NCBI GenBank assembly: GCA_003445835.1
Contig: DMCI01000006.1
Span: 1-7,711, forward strand
Length of the DNA stretch: 7,711 nucleotides
Source: Clostridiales bacterium
Lineage (GTDB): Bacteria; Bacillota; Clostridia; Christensenellales; CAG-1252
Reading direction: 5' to 3'
The translations under genes and the position numbers were made by a program. How positions within the stretch are numbered: the stretch's first letter is position 1; every line of letters begins with the position of its first letter. The notes beneath the pieces are model-generated. The model searched no databases. It was not told where the DNA came from and worked only from the letters and a program-made list of their open reading frames with translations. This document shows, in pieces, positions 1-7,101 of the stretch.

Positions 1-1425
1 GAATTCTTGGTGTTGTTCATCGCTTTGTCGCAATTGATCTTGACGCTGTTCGGAATCAGTTCGGTCATCAAAAACCTTTTCAGAAGCGGTGATAACGAAC
101 TTATGATGCGTTTCCCGGTCACGCCGGGCGCCGTCTTTGCGTCCAAGATCGCGGTCTTCATTATGTATCAGGTCGTCTTTACGTTGGTGGTGGAGCTTCC
201 TGTCTTTATCATCTTCGGGTTGACCACGGCGCAAACGTGGAGTTACTACGCTCTTCTTCCCGTCGTTTTGATCTTCTGTATCGTCTTGCCGCTTTCCATT
301 GCAAATTTGCTGGCGATCCCCGTTATGCAGATCAGCGCGCGTACGAAAAATATGTTCACGCTTTCCCTCTTGGTGTCGGTCATTATGGTCGCGGTCGGAT
401 TTGCGATCTATATGCACGTCATTCAAGGTGTCGTAGACTATATGAAGGAAGAAGCGATGAGCTTTTTCAGTAAGGAGACGATGGACATCGTTTCCAAAGC
501 GGCAAAATATATTTATCCGTCCAACTGGTTTGCTTATATGTTGATAGGCAAGTGGCGTCTCGGCGCAAGCTTGCTTTCTTTTGCGGTGGTCGTCATTTTT
601 GCCGTAGGCGCGGTCATCCTCAACAAAAAGCATTATCTTAACACGATCCTGCGCGATATCGAAGGCAGCGGCGCTACCTTTACGATGCCCTCGAAGAACA
701 AGGTCAGAAGCGCCACTTGGGCGACCTTCCGCAGAGAGTTTTTGGATATCTTCCGCAGCAGCAATTACAGCTTCCAATATTTGTGTATGGCGGTTGCGGC
801 ACCCGTGATGGTTTACAACTGCAACAAACTTGCCGCCAGTATGGGTGAAAACACCATCGGCGCCATCATCGTGCCGGCGCTTGCTTTGATGGTCATGTTG
901 ATCTTCTGCGCGATCATCCTTTCCTTCGCCGCTTCCTCCGTTTCGAGAGAGGGCGAAAACTTCTATTTGACCAAGATCGTGCCCGTTCCCTTTAAGACGC
1001 AGGTGCTTATCAAGATCGCTTTGTATATGACCGTTTCGACGGCGTCACTTTTGGTGACGGCGATCCTGATGTTCGTTTCCAAACAACTCAACGCAGCGTA
1101 TGCTTTCAGCGCGGCGGGCATCGCGTTCCTCGTGTCTATCGCGGTCACGGCGTTTGCCGTCCGTTTGGATACCACGCGTCCGCAATTTGCGGTGGGTGGC
1201 GACGGCGAGCTTTCGGTAGGTAACGTTTCCACGTTCGTCGTGCTTTTCGTCGGTTTTGCAATCTCGGTCCTCTACGGACTGTTTGGTATGGTCGGCATCT
1301 TCCTTTGGGGCTTGACCAAAACCTTCCTCGTCTTGTTCGGCGTTTCGCTCTTCCTTGCCGTTGCCGCAGTATTGTGGCTTATGATCGGATTGGATAAGAG
1401 ATACGAGAGGATCTCGCAAAGATGA
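1..1425 (+). CDS. ABC-2-type exporter permease, 5' end cut by the window edge
   Basis: The frame is open from base 1, so the start lies upstream; the internal TTG at base 7 is not a convincing start. The visible 474 residues form about eleven membrane segments, roughly at residues 3-20, 48-74, 82-108, 118-140, 187-207, 259-276, 285-311, 335-358, 365-387, 409-430 and 437-462. Two cytoplasmic-looking stretches repeat a pattern: an acidic/aromatic start, then a Pro-Val-Pro type turn and a Lys-Ile-Ala entry into a helix (residues 32-51 and 319-340). From memory this resembles the large 'putative ABC exporter' permeases of Bacillota (Pfam ABC_tran_2 type), which pair with a separate ATPase. No Walker motifs are present, so the ATPase must be another gene, probably upstream. 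The stop overlaps the next start by 4 bp, implying co-translation with the exported proteins behind it. Substrate unknown. The membrane permease call is secure; the exact family is less so. Confidence 0.78.
   Translation, partial: EFLVLFIALSQLILTLFGISSVIKNLFRSGDNELMMRFPVTPGAVFASKIAVFIMYQVVFTLVVELPVFIIFGLTTAQTWSYYALLPVVLIFCIVLPLSIANLLAIPVMQISARTKNMFTLSLLVSVIMVAVGFAIYMHVIQGVVDYMKEEAMSFFSKETMDIVSKAAKYIYPSNWFAYMLIGKWRLGASLLSFAVVVIFAVGAVILNKKHYLNTILRDIEGSGATFTMPSKNKVRSATWATFRREFLDIFRSSNYSFQYLCMAVAAPVMVYNCNKLAASMGENTIGAIIVPALALMVMLIFCAIILSFAASSVSREGENFYLTKIVPVPFKTQVLIKIALYMTVSTASLLVTAILMFVSKQLNAAYAFSAAGIAFLVSIAVTAFAVRLDTTRPQFAVGGDGELSVGNVSTFVVLFVGFAISVLYGLFGMVGIFLWGLTKTFLVLFGVSLFLAVAAVLWLMIGLDKRYERISQR
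1404..1416 (+). promoter_or_regulatory. Start region of the first surface-protein gene: small hairpin over its weak ribosome binding site
   Basis: CGAGA (1404-1408) and TCTCG (1412-1416) are perfect complements around a GGA loop. The only Shine-Dalgarno-like stretch for the ATG at 1422, GAGAGGA (1405-1411), lies inside this hairpin. Ribosomes finishing the permease would melt it, which fits translational coupling through the ATGA overlap. The stem is only 5 bp, so chance is possible. Confidence 0.3.
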
Positions 1426-4061
1426 AGAAGATCATTATCGCCATCCTGCTGCTTATTCCATTGATCGTTATTCTCACGATCAGCGCTTCCGGAATGATCA
1501 TTTCGGCGGAAGTTGCTATCCAGATTGAGAATTTTGAACTTTGGCATAAGGGCGAACACGTCACCGAGGCGACGATCAACCTCGGCGAATACCGCAAAAA
1601 GAACTTGCGCTATCAGTTGATCCCTCGTTACTACCCGGGCGTGGCGCAGGTCAGCGGTTTTAAGTGGTCAAGCGATAACCCCGCCGTGGCTACGGTGGAT
1701 GAAGACGGTATCGTCACCTTCCACGAGTGCGGCTTTGCAAAAGTTACCGCCGTCAGTATGGACTCCGTGACGGTGCGATCGTCTTGCGCCTTCTTTGTGG
1801 AAGACGACGAGATCCATTCGCTATCTTGTTACTCGGGTGGCGAAACGGCGCTTAACGATCTTTCCATGCAAGTCTACGACGCGCGGCAAGTCCGCGTGGA
1901 GGTGACGCCTTACAGCGCTCTCGTGGGGGATTTGGAGTGGAGTTCTTCCGATCCGACCGTAGTCGACTGCACGTCAAGCGGCGTTTTGATCGCCAAGAAG
2001 GAAGGCAGTGCCGAAATCCACGTCCGCGCTTCCTCCAAGATCGGTAAAACGGCGGAGACGGTGCTTCCCGTGACGGTCGAGGGCACTTCCGCAGTCAAGC
2101 AAAAAGACGTTTACCTTTACGGCGATGACACGGTCAGTTTGGCGCCCTATCTTACGACGGGGGATATGTCGGTCGATCTTTCCGCGATCCCGATGGGAGA
2201 GGCAAGAAGCTATACCGCCTTTGGCAAAGAGATCCGCGTGCATCGCTTGGCTTACCAAAACACACTCGGCATCAAAAACCTTGACTTGATCAAGGAAAAC
2301 GAGTGGAAAGACGGCGTGTTTTTGGGTGCGGGGCGTTCCGTTACGTTGGAAGCGGTCGACCTTGCCACGATGACGCCCGTGGAGGACGTTTCAATCGCCG
2401 TATCGGACGGCGCTGTCCTTTTGCAAAACGGCAACAAGTTTACGGCGCAGTCGGTAGGCGCGGCGACGGTCACCTTCTCCAAGGTGGGATACGAAAGTTG
2501 TTCCCTTGCGATCAACGTTGAGATCCCCGTCAGTTATTTTGCTTTGAACGTCGATTCGGAAAACGACGTGGTCGGATTGGGATCGGATAGGGTGTACGGC
2601 AACAAGAGCGTTTACGACGGCGTGATCACGGAAGGCATCCGTATCCAAACGCAAAACGTGTACCCCGAGACGGGCAGTCGCGGCTTGTTCTCTTACGCCG
2701 TGGAGGAAGACTATGCGTCGGTGGATCAAAACGGCGTGTTGACGTTCAGTGACGAGGCGGTGGGTAGATCCGTGCATTTGACGGTGAAGAGTTTGTTCTC
2801 AACCAACAATATGACCAGAACGTACGAGTTTCGCAACATCGTCAACGGCATCAACGTCGGCTTCGGGTTCGGCGGCAACAACTTCAACGCCGAAAAGGGA
2901 GAGCAACCTTCCTACACGCCGTATTACGACGCTTTGCTCGTGCAAAGCGAGGATAAGCACGTAGCCCTCGTTTTTCAAACCAACCTCTATATGCCGTCGC
3001 GTGAAACGCTGGATAAATACAGCGGCCCGTACGGCAAGATCAGGCTCAACCGCGATCTTTACGGAAACGGTCACAAACTTGACGGTCAGTTTTACCAATA
3101 CGATTACGAAAGTCACGTCTTTGAAGGTACGGATGACAGCCAAGTTGAGGATTGGCAGACGGAGATCACCGTAAGAGACCTCTTTATCAACTCTTACGCT
3201 CCCGTCGGCGACGACTCCAAAAAGACCTTTGAGGAACTTATGGTCAAGGGCGGCGAGCCCATCCGTTCCTTCTTCAAACAAAGAAAGGACTTCAAGATCG
3301 CCTTCCGCTTCTGCGTGTTCCAGTACTCTTACTCGCACGCTTGTTTGATCGGCGGCACCTTTGAGTTTGACGGATGTATCTTCCGAAACAGCGCGGGCGT
3401 GGCTTTGATGATCCAATCGTTGCACGAGCAGGAGAATTACGTCACGATCAAAAACTGCATTTTCAGTAACTCCATCTCGATGACGGGTATCGTTTCCAAC
3501 GGCACGTTCCCCTTGCCCAAGGGGGAGGAGATCCGTTACAACGAAGTCCGCTGGATGGGGGACAACTATATATACAACTGGAAGAAGACTGACGAGATCA
3601 AACTGGACATCATCCCGAAAGGACTGCTGAAAAACGATGCGATGGACGTCGTGCTCGAAGCGGTGAACGACAAGTTGACCAACTGCGCGCGCAACAGTTT
3701 CCGCGGAGGGAAGAACAAGGGGATGATCGTCCCTTATGAAAAGGAAGACTACGTCAATATGGGCATCCTTTTCATCAACTTTTGGAGTCCCGACAAAACG
3801 ATCGTCAACGGAGAACGTGAAAAGGTCACGGACGGTCTTAAGTTGGATATCAACCTCGAAAGGGCTGCCTTCCTGCGGATGGAGTTGGATACGACCGAAC
3901 TCGGCGCCATAAAAAACAGCGTCAAACGTCTTTTGGATCTTGACGCGCCCACTTACTTACTGACAAATAAAAAACAAGACGGAAGTTACACTACGGCTCC
4001 CGGCGAAAATTACAAATTGGACGAAAGCACTTACGCCAAAGTCCGCGGACAAGCAAAATAA
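1422..4061 (+). CDS. Exported Ig-like (BIG2) and beta-helix surface protein, copy 1
   Basis: This 879-residue protein opens with MKK and a hydrophobic run (residues 4-20), a signal peptide or an uncleaved membrane anchor. No lipobox Cys is present. Ig-like domains follow at about 63-127, 150-219, 299-368 and 408-478. The first two show the BIG2 hallmarks: a Trp-Ser-Ser-(Asp) strand, Val-Ala-Thr-Val-Asp, Asp-Gly-Ile-Val, then Gly-x-Ala-x-(I/V)-x-(V/A). Residues 545-690 look like a right-handed parallel beta-helix, with C-(V/I)-F rungs at Cys631, Cys652 and Cys679 and turns such as IFRNSAG and IFSNS. The C-terminal third carries NYIYNWKK (715-722) and ends YAKVRG; I do not recognise it. There is no LPXTG, S-layer homology or other wall-anchor signal. 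The start is set by the 4-bp overlap with the permease. It is a full-length paralogue of the next gene. It probably acts outside the membrane, perhaps as a partner or client of the permease; no catalytic motif or ligand is evident. Confidence 0.85.
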   Translation: MKKIIIAILLLIPLIVILTISASGMIISAEVAIQIENFELWHKGEHVTEATINLGEYRKKNLRYQLIPRYYPGVAQVSGFKWSSDNPAVATVDEDGIVTFHECGFAKVTAVSMDSVTVRSSCAFFVEDDEIHSLSCYSGGETALNDLSMQVYDARQVRVEVTPYSALVGDLEWSSSDPTVVDCTSSGVLIAKKEGSAEIHVRASSKIGKTAETVLPVTVEGTSAVKQKDVYLYGDDTVSLAPYLTTGDMSVDLSAIPMGEARSYTAFGKEIRVHRLAYQNTLGIKNLDLIKENEWKDGVFLGAGRSVTLEAVDLATMTPVEDVSIAVSDGAVLLQNGNKFTAQSVGAATVTFSKVGYESCSLAINVEIPVSYFALNVDSENDVVGLGSDRVYGNKSVYDGVITEGIRIQTQNVYPETGSRGLFSYAVEEDYASVDQNGVLTFSDEAVGRSVHLTVKSLFSTNNMTRTYEFRNIVNGINVGFGFGGNNFNAEKGEQPSYTPYYDALLVQSEDKHVALVFQTNLYMPSRETLDKYSGPYGKIRLNRDLYGNGHKLDGQFYQYDYESHVFEGTDDSQVEDWQTEITVRDLFINSYAPVGDDSKKTFEELMVKGGEPIRSFFKQRKDFKIAFRFCVFQYSYSHACLIGGTFEFDGCIFRNSAGVALMIQSLHEQENYVTIKNCIFSNSISMTGIVSNGTFPLPKGEEIRYNEVRWMGDNYIYNWKKTDEIKLDIIPKGLLKNDAMDVVLEAVNDKLTNCARNSFRGGKNKGMIVPYEKEDYVNMGILFINFWSPDKTIVNGEREKVTDGLKLDINLERAAFLRMELDTTELGAIKNSVKRLLDLDAPTYLLTNKKQDGSYTTAPGENYKLDESTYAKVRGQAK
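4041..4050. repeat. Perfect 10-bp palindrome before the start of the second surface-protein gene
   Basis: GTCCGCGGAC reads the same on both strands. It sits in the last codons of the first surface-protein gene, 10 nt before the ATG at 4061. No purine-rich ribosome binding site is visible here. The TAATG overlap (4059-4063) suggests that the second protein depends on termination-reinitiation by ribosomes leaving the first gene. The palindrome could affect that step or be a coincidence of Val-Arg-Gly codons. Confidence 0.3.
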
Positions 4062-6778
4062 TGAAAAAAGTCATACTGTGTTTATTACTGTTAATCCCCA
4101 TTCTCGTCATTTTGACGATCGACGCGAGCGGTAGGCTCATTGCCTCGGCCCTCGTGGATATTCCCGTGGAGTCCGTCGTCATCAAGCACAGCGGCGCCGT
4201 ATTGGAAAGCGACGAGATCTATTTGGAGGAATACAAAGATACCGGGAAAAAGTACACGGTGTTTTGTGAAGTGTTCCCCGGTATTGCGACGGATGAAATG
4301 ATCTGGGAGTCTTCCAATACGCAAGTGGCTACCATCGTCCCCGATGAAAAGAGAAAGGACGCGGCGGAGGTCCGCTTCCACGATTACGGCAGCGTCGACA
4401 TCCTTTGCACGTCCAAAAAGAACACATCCATCAGCGCTCGCGCGACGTTGTACGTCGGCGGGCTCATCCCCGGGTATATGACGATGGGAGACTATGCGGG
4501 GCACGTTTTCGACGAAGTCACGATCCCGCGTTATACGACCACGTCGCTTCTTGCTTCGGTCAAACCCGCAACGAGCGTGCGTGAACAAAAGATCGCTTGG
4601 AAGAGCAGCGACGAAAACGTCGTCAAGGTGGATAACAACGGCGTCATCACCGCAAACGCTTACGGTAACGCTACGGTCACCGCTTCCGTTACCGCAAAAG
4701 ACAAGACGGTCTCGGCATCCGTTTCGGTGACGGTGGCGGGGGACGCCCTTTCCACGAAGAGCGTCGTTTATTCGTCCGAACCCGCGTTGAGCCTCGCTCC
4801 TTACGCAACGGACGAATACGTGACCGTCGACGGCGGGGAAACCGTCGATCTGTCGCACATCGCGGATTTTGACGCGGCGGAAGTCCTTTTCCGCAAAGGG
4901 GATAACAGCGAATGCGTACGCGTCGTAAAAGTCCCCGCGCAAAAATCACTCGTGATCGATAACTATTACGCGCTGAAAGAGGGCGCGCTTTCCGCCTTTA
5001 TCGCGCTGGGTACTTCCAATATCGAATTCAACGCTCTTGCTACGGACGGAAGCACTCCCGCCGTGACTTGGCGTTCTACCGATGAAAACGTTTTGGTGAT
5101 GCGGGGCAATCGTTTGTTTGCCGTCGGCAGCGGCGAGGCGGAGATCTATCCTTATGCCGAAGGCTACGCGTCGCAGCATATCACCTTAAACGTTACCAGT
5201 CCCGTCGAGGACTTCCGTTTGTACGAGACCGCTTACCGCGATCAAGTGGGACTTTTGCAGGAAAGGGTGTTTGGTAATCGTACTTATCAAAACGGCAATT
5301 ATACAAACGATTTCCATTTGAAGATCGCTTCCGTTTATCCCGTGGACGCGGGGATCGAAGCGTTTAGCTTTGAAAGCACAAACGAAGACGTTGCTACGGT
5401 GGATAACAGGGGCAACATCCGTTTTGCTTCCGACGTGGCGGGGCGCGACGTGACCATTACCGCCACCGCGTATAACCAACAAGGTATGCCGGTCAGACAA
5501 AACTATACTTTCCATATGGTAAACGGCGTCAATATCGGCGTCAACGTCGGCAACCAACACTTTGACGCGCAGGCGGGGGAGAAGCCCAATTTTTCTCCGT
5601 ATTACGACTTAAAGACGGTCACTTCCGATAAAAGCGTCGGCGCCGTCGTGTTGCACAGCGACGTTTACTTCCCGTCCAAGGCGGATGGGGGCGAAGCCAT
5701 CAAGAACCTTTCCTGTTCCATCTACGGCAACGGCAAAAAGCTGGACGGTCAGTTTTTGATCAATTCGGTGGAAGAAACGGATAAACTTCTTTTGTGGGAT
5801 TTTAAGACGTATCCCGATATGCCGGAAGAGTTGAACGTGGAACTCGTCAATTTGAATTTGCAATCCACGCAACCCACCAGCGACGACGCGCAAAAAGCGT
5901 TTGAGGAACTCAGCGCCAAAGGCGGCGGCGCGATAGGTATTCTCGGTGCGTATCCGAAGGAGACGAATAGCTTCTCGCTGTTTGTCAAAGGGTGTTTGTT
6001 CCAATATGCTTACGGCCACGTCAATACGGCGGTGGGCGACTGCGAATTCGACGGATGTATCTTCCGCAACAATTCCGCTTCCGCCATCGTGTTGCAACAG
6101 TCCGGTTACGGCGTAGCCAACGCCAAGATCAAAAACTGTGTTTTCTCCAACACCATCGCTCCGGTCGGCATCGCTTGCGGAAACTTTGACGATCTTCTTA
6201 CCAATATGAAGAACAAGAAGAATAAGATCAAGCCGCAATTCGGCAAGTTTGAATTGGAAGGCAACAACTATATTTACAACTGGAAAAAACTTGACGAAGT
6301 ACAAATGGATCTTCTCCCCAAAGGGTTGGAAGACGCAACGGCAAACGCCCTCGTCGATACCTTCAACGGCGTGCTTGGCAAGATCATTCGAGAAGCCTTT
6401 ATGATGTCGGATAAAAAGAACCTTTACGTGGACGCAAACGGGGATCAATGGCTGAACTTCAGCTTTTTGATGATCGGCATTTGGGAAAATATGAATCCTT
6501 ATTTCAACGCGTCGACGCCGGGAACGGACGGTTTGACCGTCGTGTTTGACAAAAGTGATTACACCTACGCCGAAGTCAAGGCGTACGAGGCGCCTTCCGT
6601 TAAGAGCGTCATCGCCTTTGCAAAGTCTTTCGGCGTTGATCTGGAAAACTACAAGACTTATCACATTATGGGACGCGACAAAAACGGCGCGTTCAACACG
6701 TTGCCCGGGGAAACTTACACGATCGGCAAAGAGATCTATGCCAAACTTCGCGGCGTAAAGACCAAAGCGGAACAATAA
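4061..6778 (+). CDS. Exported Ig-like (BIG2) and beta-helix surface protein, copy 2
   Basis: This 905-residue protein aligns with the preceding gene product from end to end. Its N-terminus has MKK, a hydrophobic run (about 4-20), the shared pattern IPxxVILTIxASG, and a possible signal-peptidase site Ala28-Ser-Ala30. Ig-like domains lie at about 65-132, 162-225, 316-379 and 419-488. The second is a very clear BIG2 domain (WKSSDENVVKVDNNGVI, then GNATVTA). The beta-helix part (about 550-705) keeps YGNGKKLDGQF at 555-565 and the C-(L/I/V)-F rungs at Cys645, Cys666 and Cys693. The spacings of 21 and 27 residues are identical to copy 1. The C-terminal block has NYIYNWKK (737-744) and YAKLRG near the end. 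No wall-sorting signal or catalytic motif is seen. The start is fixed by the TAATG junction despite the lack of a clear ribosome binding site. It is the last gene of the operon, 20 nt before a hairpin terminator. Protein identity between the copies is moderate and their DNA has diverged, so the duplication is old. Confidence 0.86.
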   Translation: MKKVILCLLLLIPILVILTIDASGRLIASALVDIPVESVVIKHSGAVLESDEIYLEEYKDTGKKYTVFCEVFPGIATDEMIWESSNTQVATIVPDEKRKDAAEVRFHDYGSVDILCTSKKNTSISARATLYVGGLIPGYMTMGDYAGHVFDEVTIPRYTTTSLLASVKPATSVREQKIAWKSSDENVVKVDNNGVITANAYGNATVTASVTAKDKTVSASVSVTVAGDALSTKSVVYSSEPALSLAPYATDEYVTVDGGETVDLSHIADFDAAEVLFRKGDNSECVRVVKVPAQKSLVIDNYYALKEGALSAFIALGTSNIEFNALATDGSTPAVTWRSTDENVLVMRGNRLFAVGSGEAEIYPYAEGYASQHITLNVTSPVEDFRLYETAYRDQVGLLQERVFGNRTYQNGNYTNDFHLKIASVYPVDAGIEAFSFESTNEDVATVDNRGNIRFASDVAGRDVTITATAYNQQGMPVRQNYTFHMVNGVNIGVNVGNQHFDAQAGEKPNFSPYYDLKTVTSDKSVGAVVLHSDVYFPSKADGGEAIKNLSCSIYGNGKKLDGQFLINSVEETDKLLLWDFKTYPDMPEELNVELVNLNLQSTQPTSDDAQKAFEELSAKGGGAIGILGAYPKETNSFSLFVKGCLFQYAYGHVNTAVGDCEFDGCIFRNNSASAIVLQQSGYGVANAKIKNCVFSNTIAPVGIACGNFDDLLTNMKNKKNKIKPQFGKFELEGNNYIYNWKKLDEVQMDLLPKGLEDATANALVDTFNGVLGKIIREAFMMSDKKNLYVDANGDQWLNFSFLMIGIWENMNPYFNASTPGTDGLTVVFDKSDYTYAEVKAYEAPSVKSVIAFAKSFGVDLENYKTYHIMGRDKNGAFNTLPGETYTIGKEIYAKLRGVKTKAEQ

Positions 6779-6797
6779 AAACGAATATAAAACGAAA

Positions 6798-6828
6798 AAG
6801 AAGCTCGGGATGTTCTCCCGAGCTTCTT
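6798..6828. terminator. Strong intrinsic terminator between convergent genes
   Basis: A perfect 13-bp stem (6798-6810 with 6816-6828) encloses the 5-nt loop TGTTC and has a GC-rich core. It lies in the 63-bp gap between the stop codons of the second surface-protein gene and the minus-strand Cys-rich gene. Read leftward it is followed by a T run (complement of 6795-6799, then TTTT), a classic terminator for the minus-strand gene. Read rightward the tail is only CTTCGG, so termination of the operon is probably weaker, although the same stem can serve both. Confidence 0.85.
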
Positions 6829-6841
6829 CGGATAAGGGGGA

Positions 6842-7030
6842 TCACTTGCAGCCGAAGCCGAAGTTCGGAGCGTCCTTGCAGCCGCAGCCTGCGCCGCATC
6901 CGCCGCAGCAACAGAGGAGCAGGTAGATCCAAAGAATGGACTCCACGTTGCATCCGCCGCACTTATTGCCGCCGCAGCAGAATAAGAGGAGAAGGAGCCA
7001 TAAGCAATCGTTGTTGCAGAAACCGTTCAT
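6842..7030 (-). CDS. Tiny Cys/Gly-rich hydrophobic protein, two internal repeats
   Basis: The product is 62 residues with 13 Cys, 12 Gly and 10 Leu. It is made of two similar units. Unit one (about 9-27) is CLWLLLLLFCCGG followed by CGGC. Unit two (about 31-51) is SILWIYLLLCCCGG followed by alternating Cys and Gly. Each pairs a short hydrophobic run, just long enough to sit in or on a membrane, with a Cys/Gly knot. A short tail ends with a final Cys. Start evidence is strong: a perfect AGGAGGT lies 8 nt before the ATG, and a good terminator follows the stop. From memory it resembles small Clostridial proteins annotated 'chorion class high-cysteine' proteins, whose function is unknown. Metal binding, a disulfide-linked envelope or spore-coat role, or a small membrane peptide are all possible; nothing in the sequence decides. 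It is transcribed divergently from the glycyl-tRNA synthetase gene, with no evident functional link. Confidence 0.85.
   Translation of the reverse strand: MNGFCNNDCLWLLLLLFCCGGNKCGGCNVESILWIYLLLCCCGGCGAGCGCKDAPNFGFGCK
6900..6995 (-). repeat. Internal DNA duplication within the Cys-rich gene
   Basis: On the plus strand, 6900-6923 and 6969-6995 share CCGCCGCAGCA followed by a similar AGAGGAG-containing stretch, differing by a small indel. GCATCCGCCGCA also occurs twice, at 6896-6907 and 6950-6961. The first pair corresponds to the two hydrophobic plus Cys-Cys-Gly-Gly units of the protein. This suggests the gene grew by tandem duplication, although biased codons for Cys, Gly and Leu contribute to the match. 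Confidence 0.5.
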
Positions 7031-7037
7031 AATATGT

Positions 7038-7044
7038 ACCTCCT
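7038..7044 (-). promoter_or_regulatory. Ribosome binding site of the Cys-rich mini-gene
   Basis: Read on the minus strand this is AGGAGGT, the full anti-16S consensus; eight nt separate AGGAGG from the ATG at 7030. It decides the start codon and is the main evidence that so short a reading frame is a real, well-translated gene. Confidence 0.9.
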
Positions 7045-7057
7045 GTATTTCCGATGT

Positions 7058-7101
7058 GGATTTTGCGTTTCTACTTCATCATACGCAGGGATTTTGCTTT
7101 T
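7058..7101. repeat. Direct repeat, 13 bp, 31-bp period, in the divergent control region
   Basis: GGATTTTGCGTTT (7058-7070) and GGATTTTGCTTTT (7089-7101) match at 12 of 13 positions. Their starts are 31 bp apart, close to three helical turns. One copy lies in the leader of the Cys-rich gene and the other between its candidate -35 and -10 boxes, a position suited to a regulator acting on that gene. No known binding site is recognised. Confidence 0.4.

Noticed and set aside
2799..3425. Antisense open frame of 208 codons opposite the beta-helix part of the first surface-protein gene
   Set aside because: Same shadow effect; no recognisable domain or ribosome site.
4061..4140. Lipoprotein signal in the second surface protein (Cys7)
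   Set aside because: The Cys is at the start of the hydrophobic run, not after it, and the lipobox pattern is missing.
4091..4942. Antisense open frame of 283 codons opposite the start of the second surface-protein gene
   Set aside because: Arg/Asp/Val-rich shadow with no start signals; explained by codon bias of the sense gene.
5609..6775. Long antisense open frame of 388 codons opposite the second surface-protein gene
   Set aside because: It has no ribosome binding site, its product looks compositionally random, and it mirrors a well-supported gene with domains and a paralogue. Low use of Leu TTA/CTA and Ser TCA codons in the real gene leaves the antisense frame free of stops.
1422..6778. 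Surface proteins as pectate lyase or other beta-helix enzymes
   Set aside because: The beta-helix rungs are visible but I saw no conserved acidic, Arg or His catalytic cluster shared by both copies, so only a structural call is justified.
6693..6962. Arg-rich minus-strand open frame of 89 codons overlapping the Cys-rich gene
   Set aside because: Out of frame with the gene that has a perfect AGGAGGT site; it runs through the terminator hairpin into the neighbouring gene.
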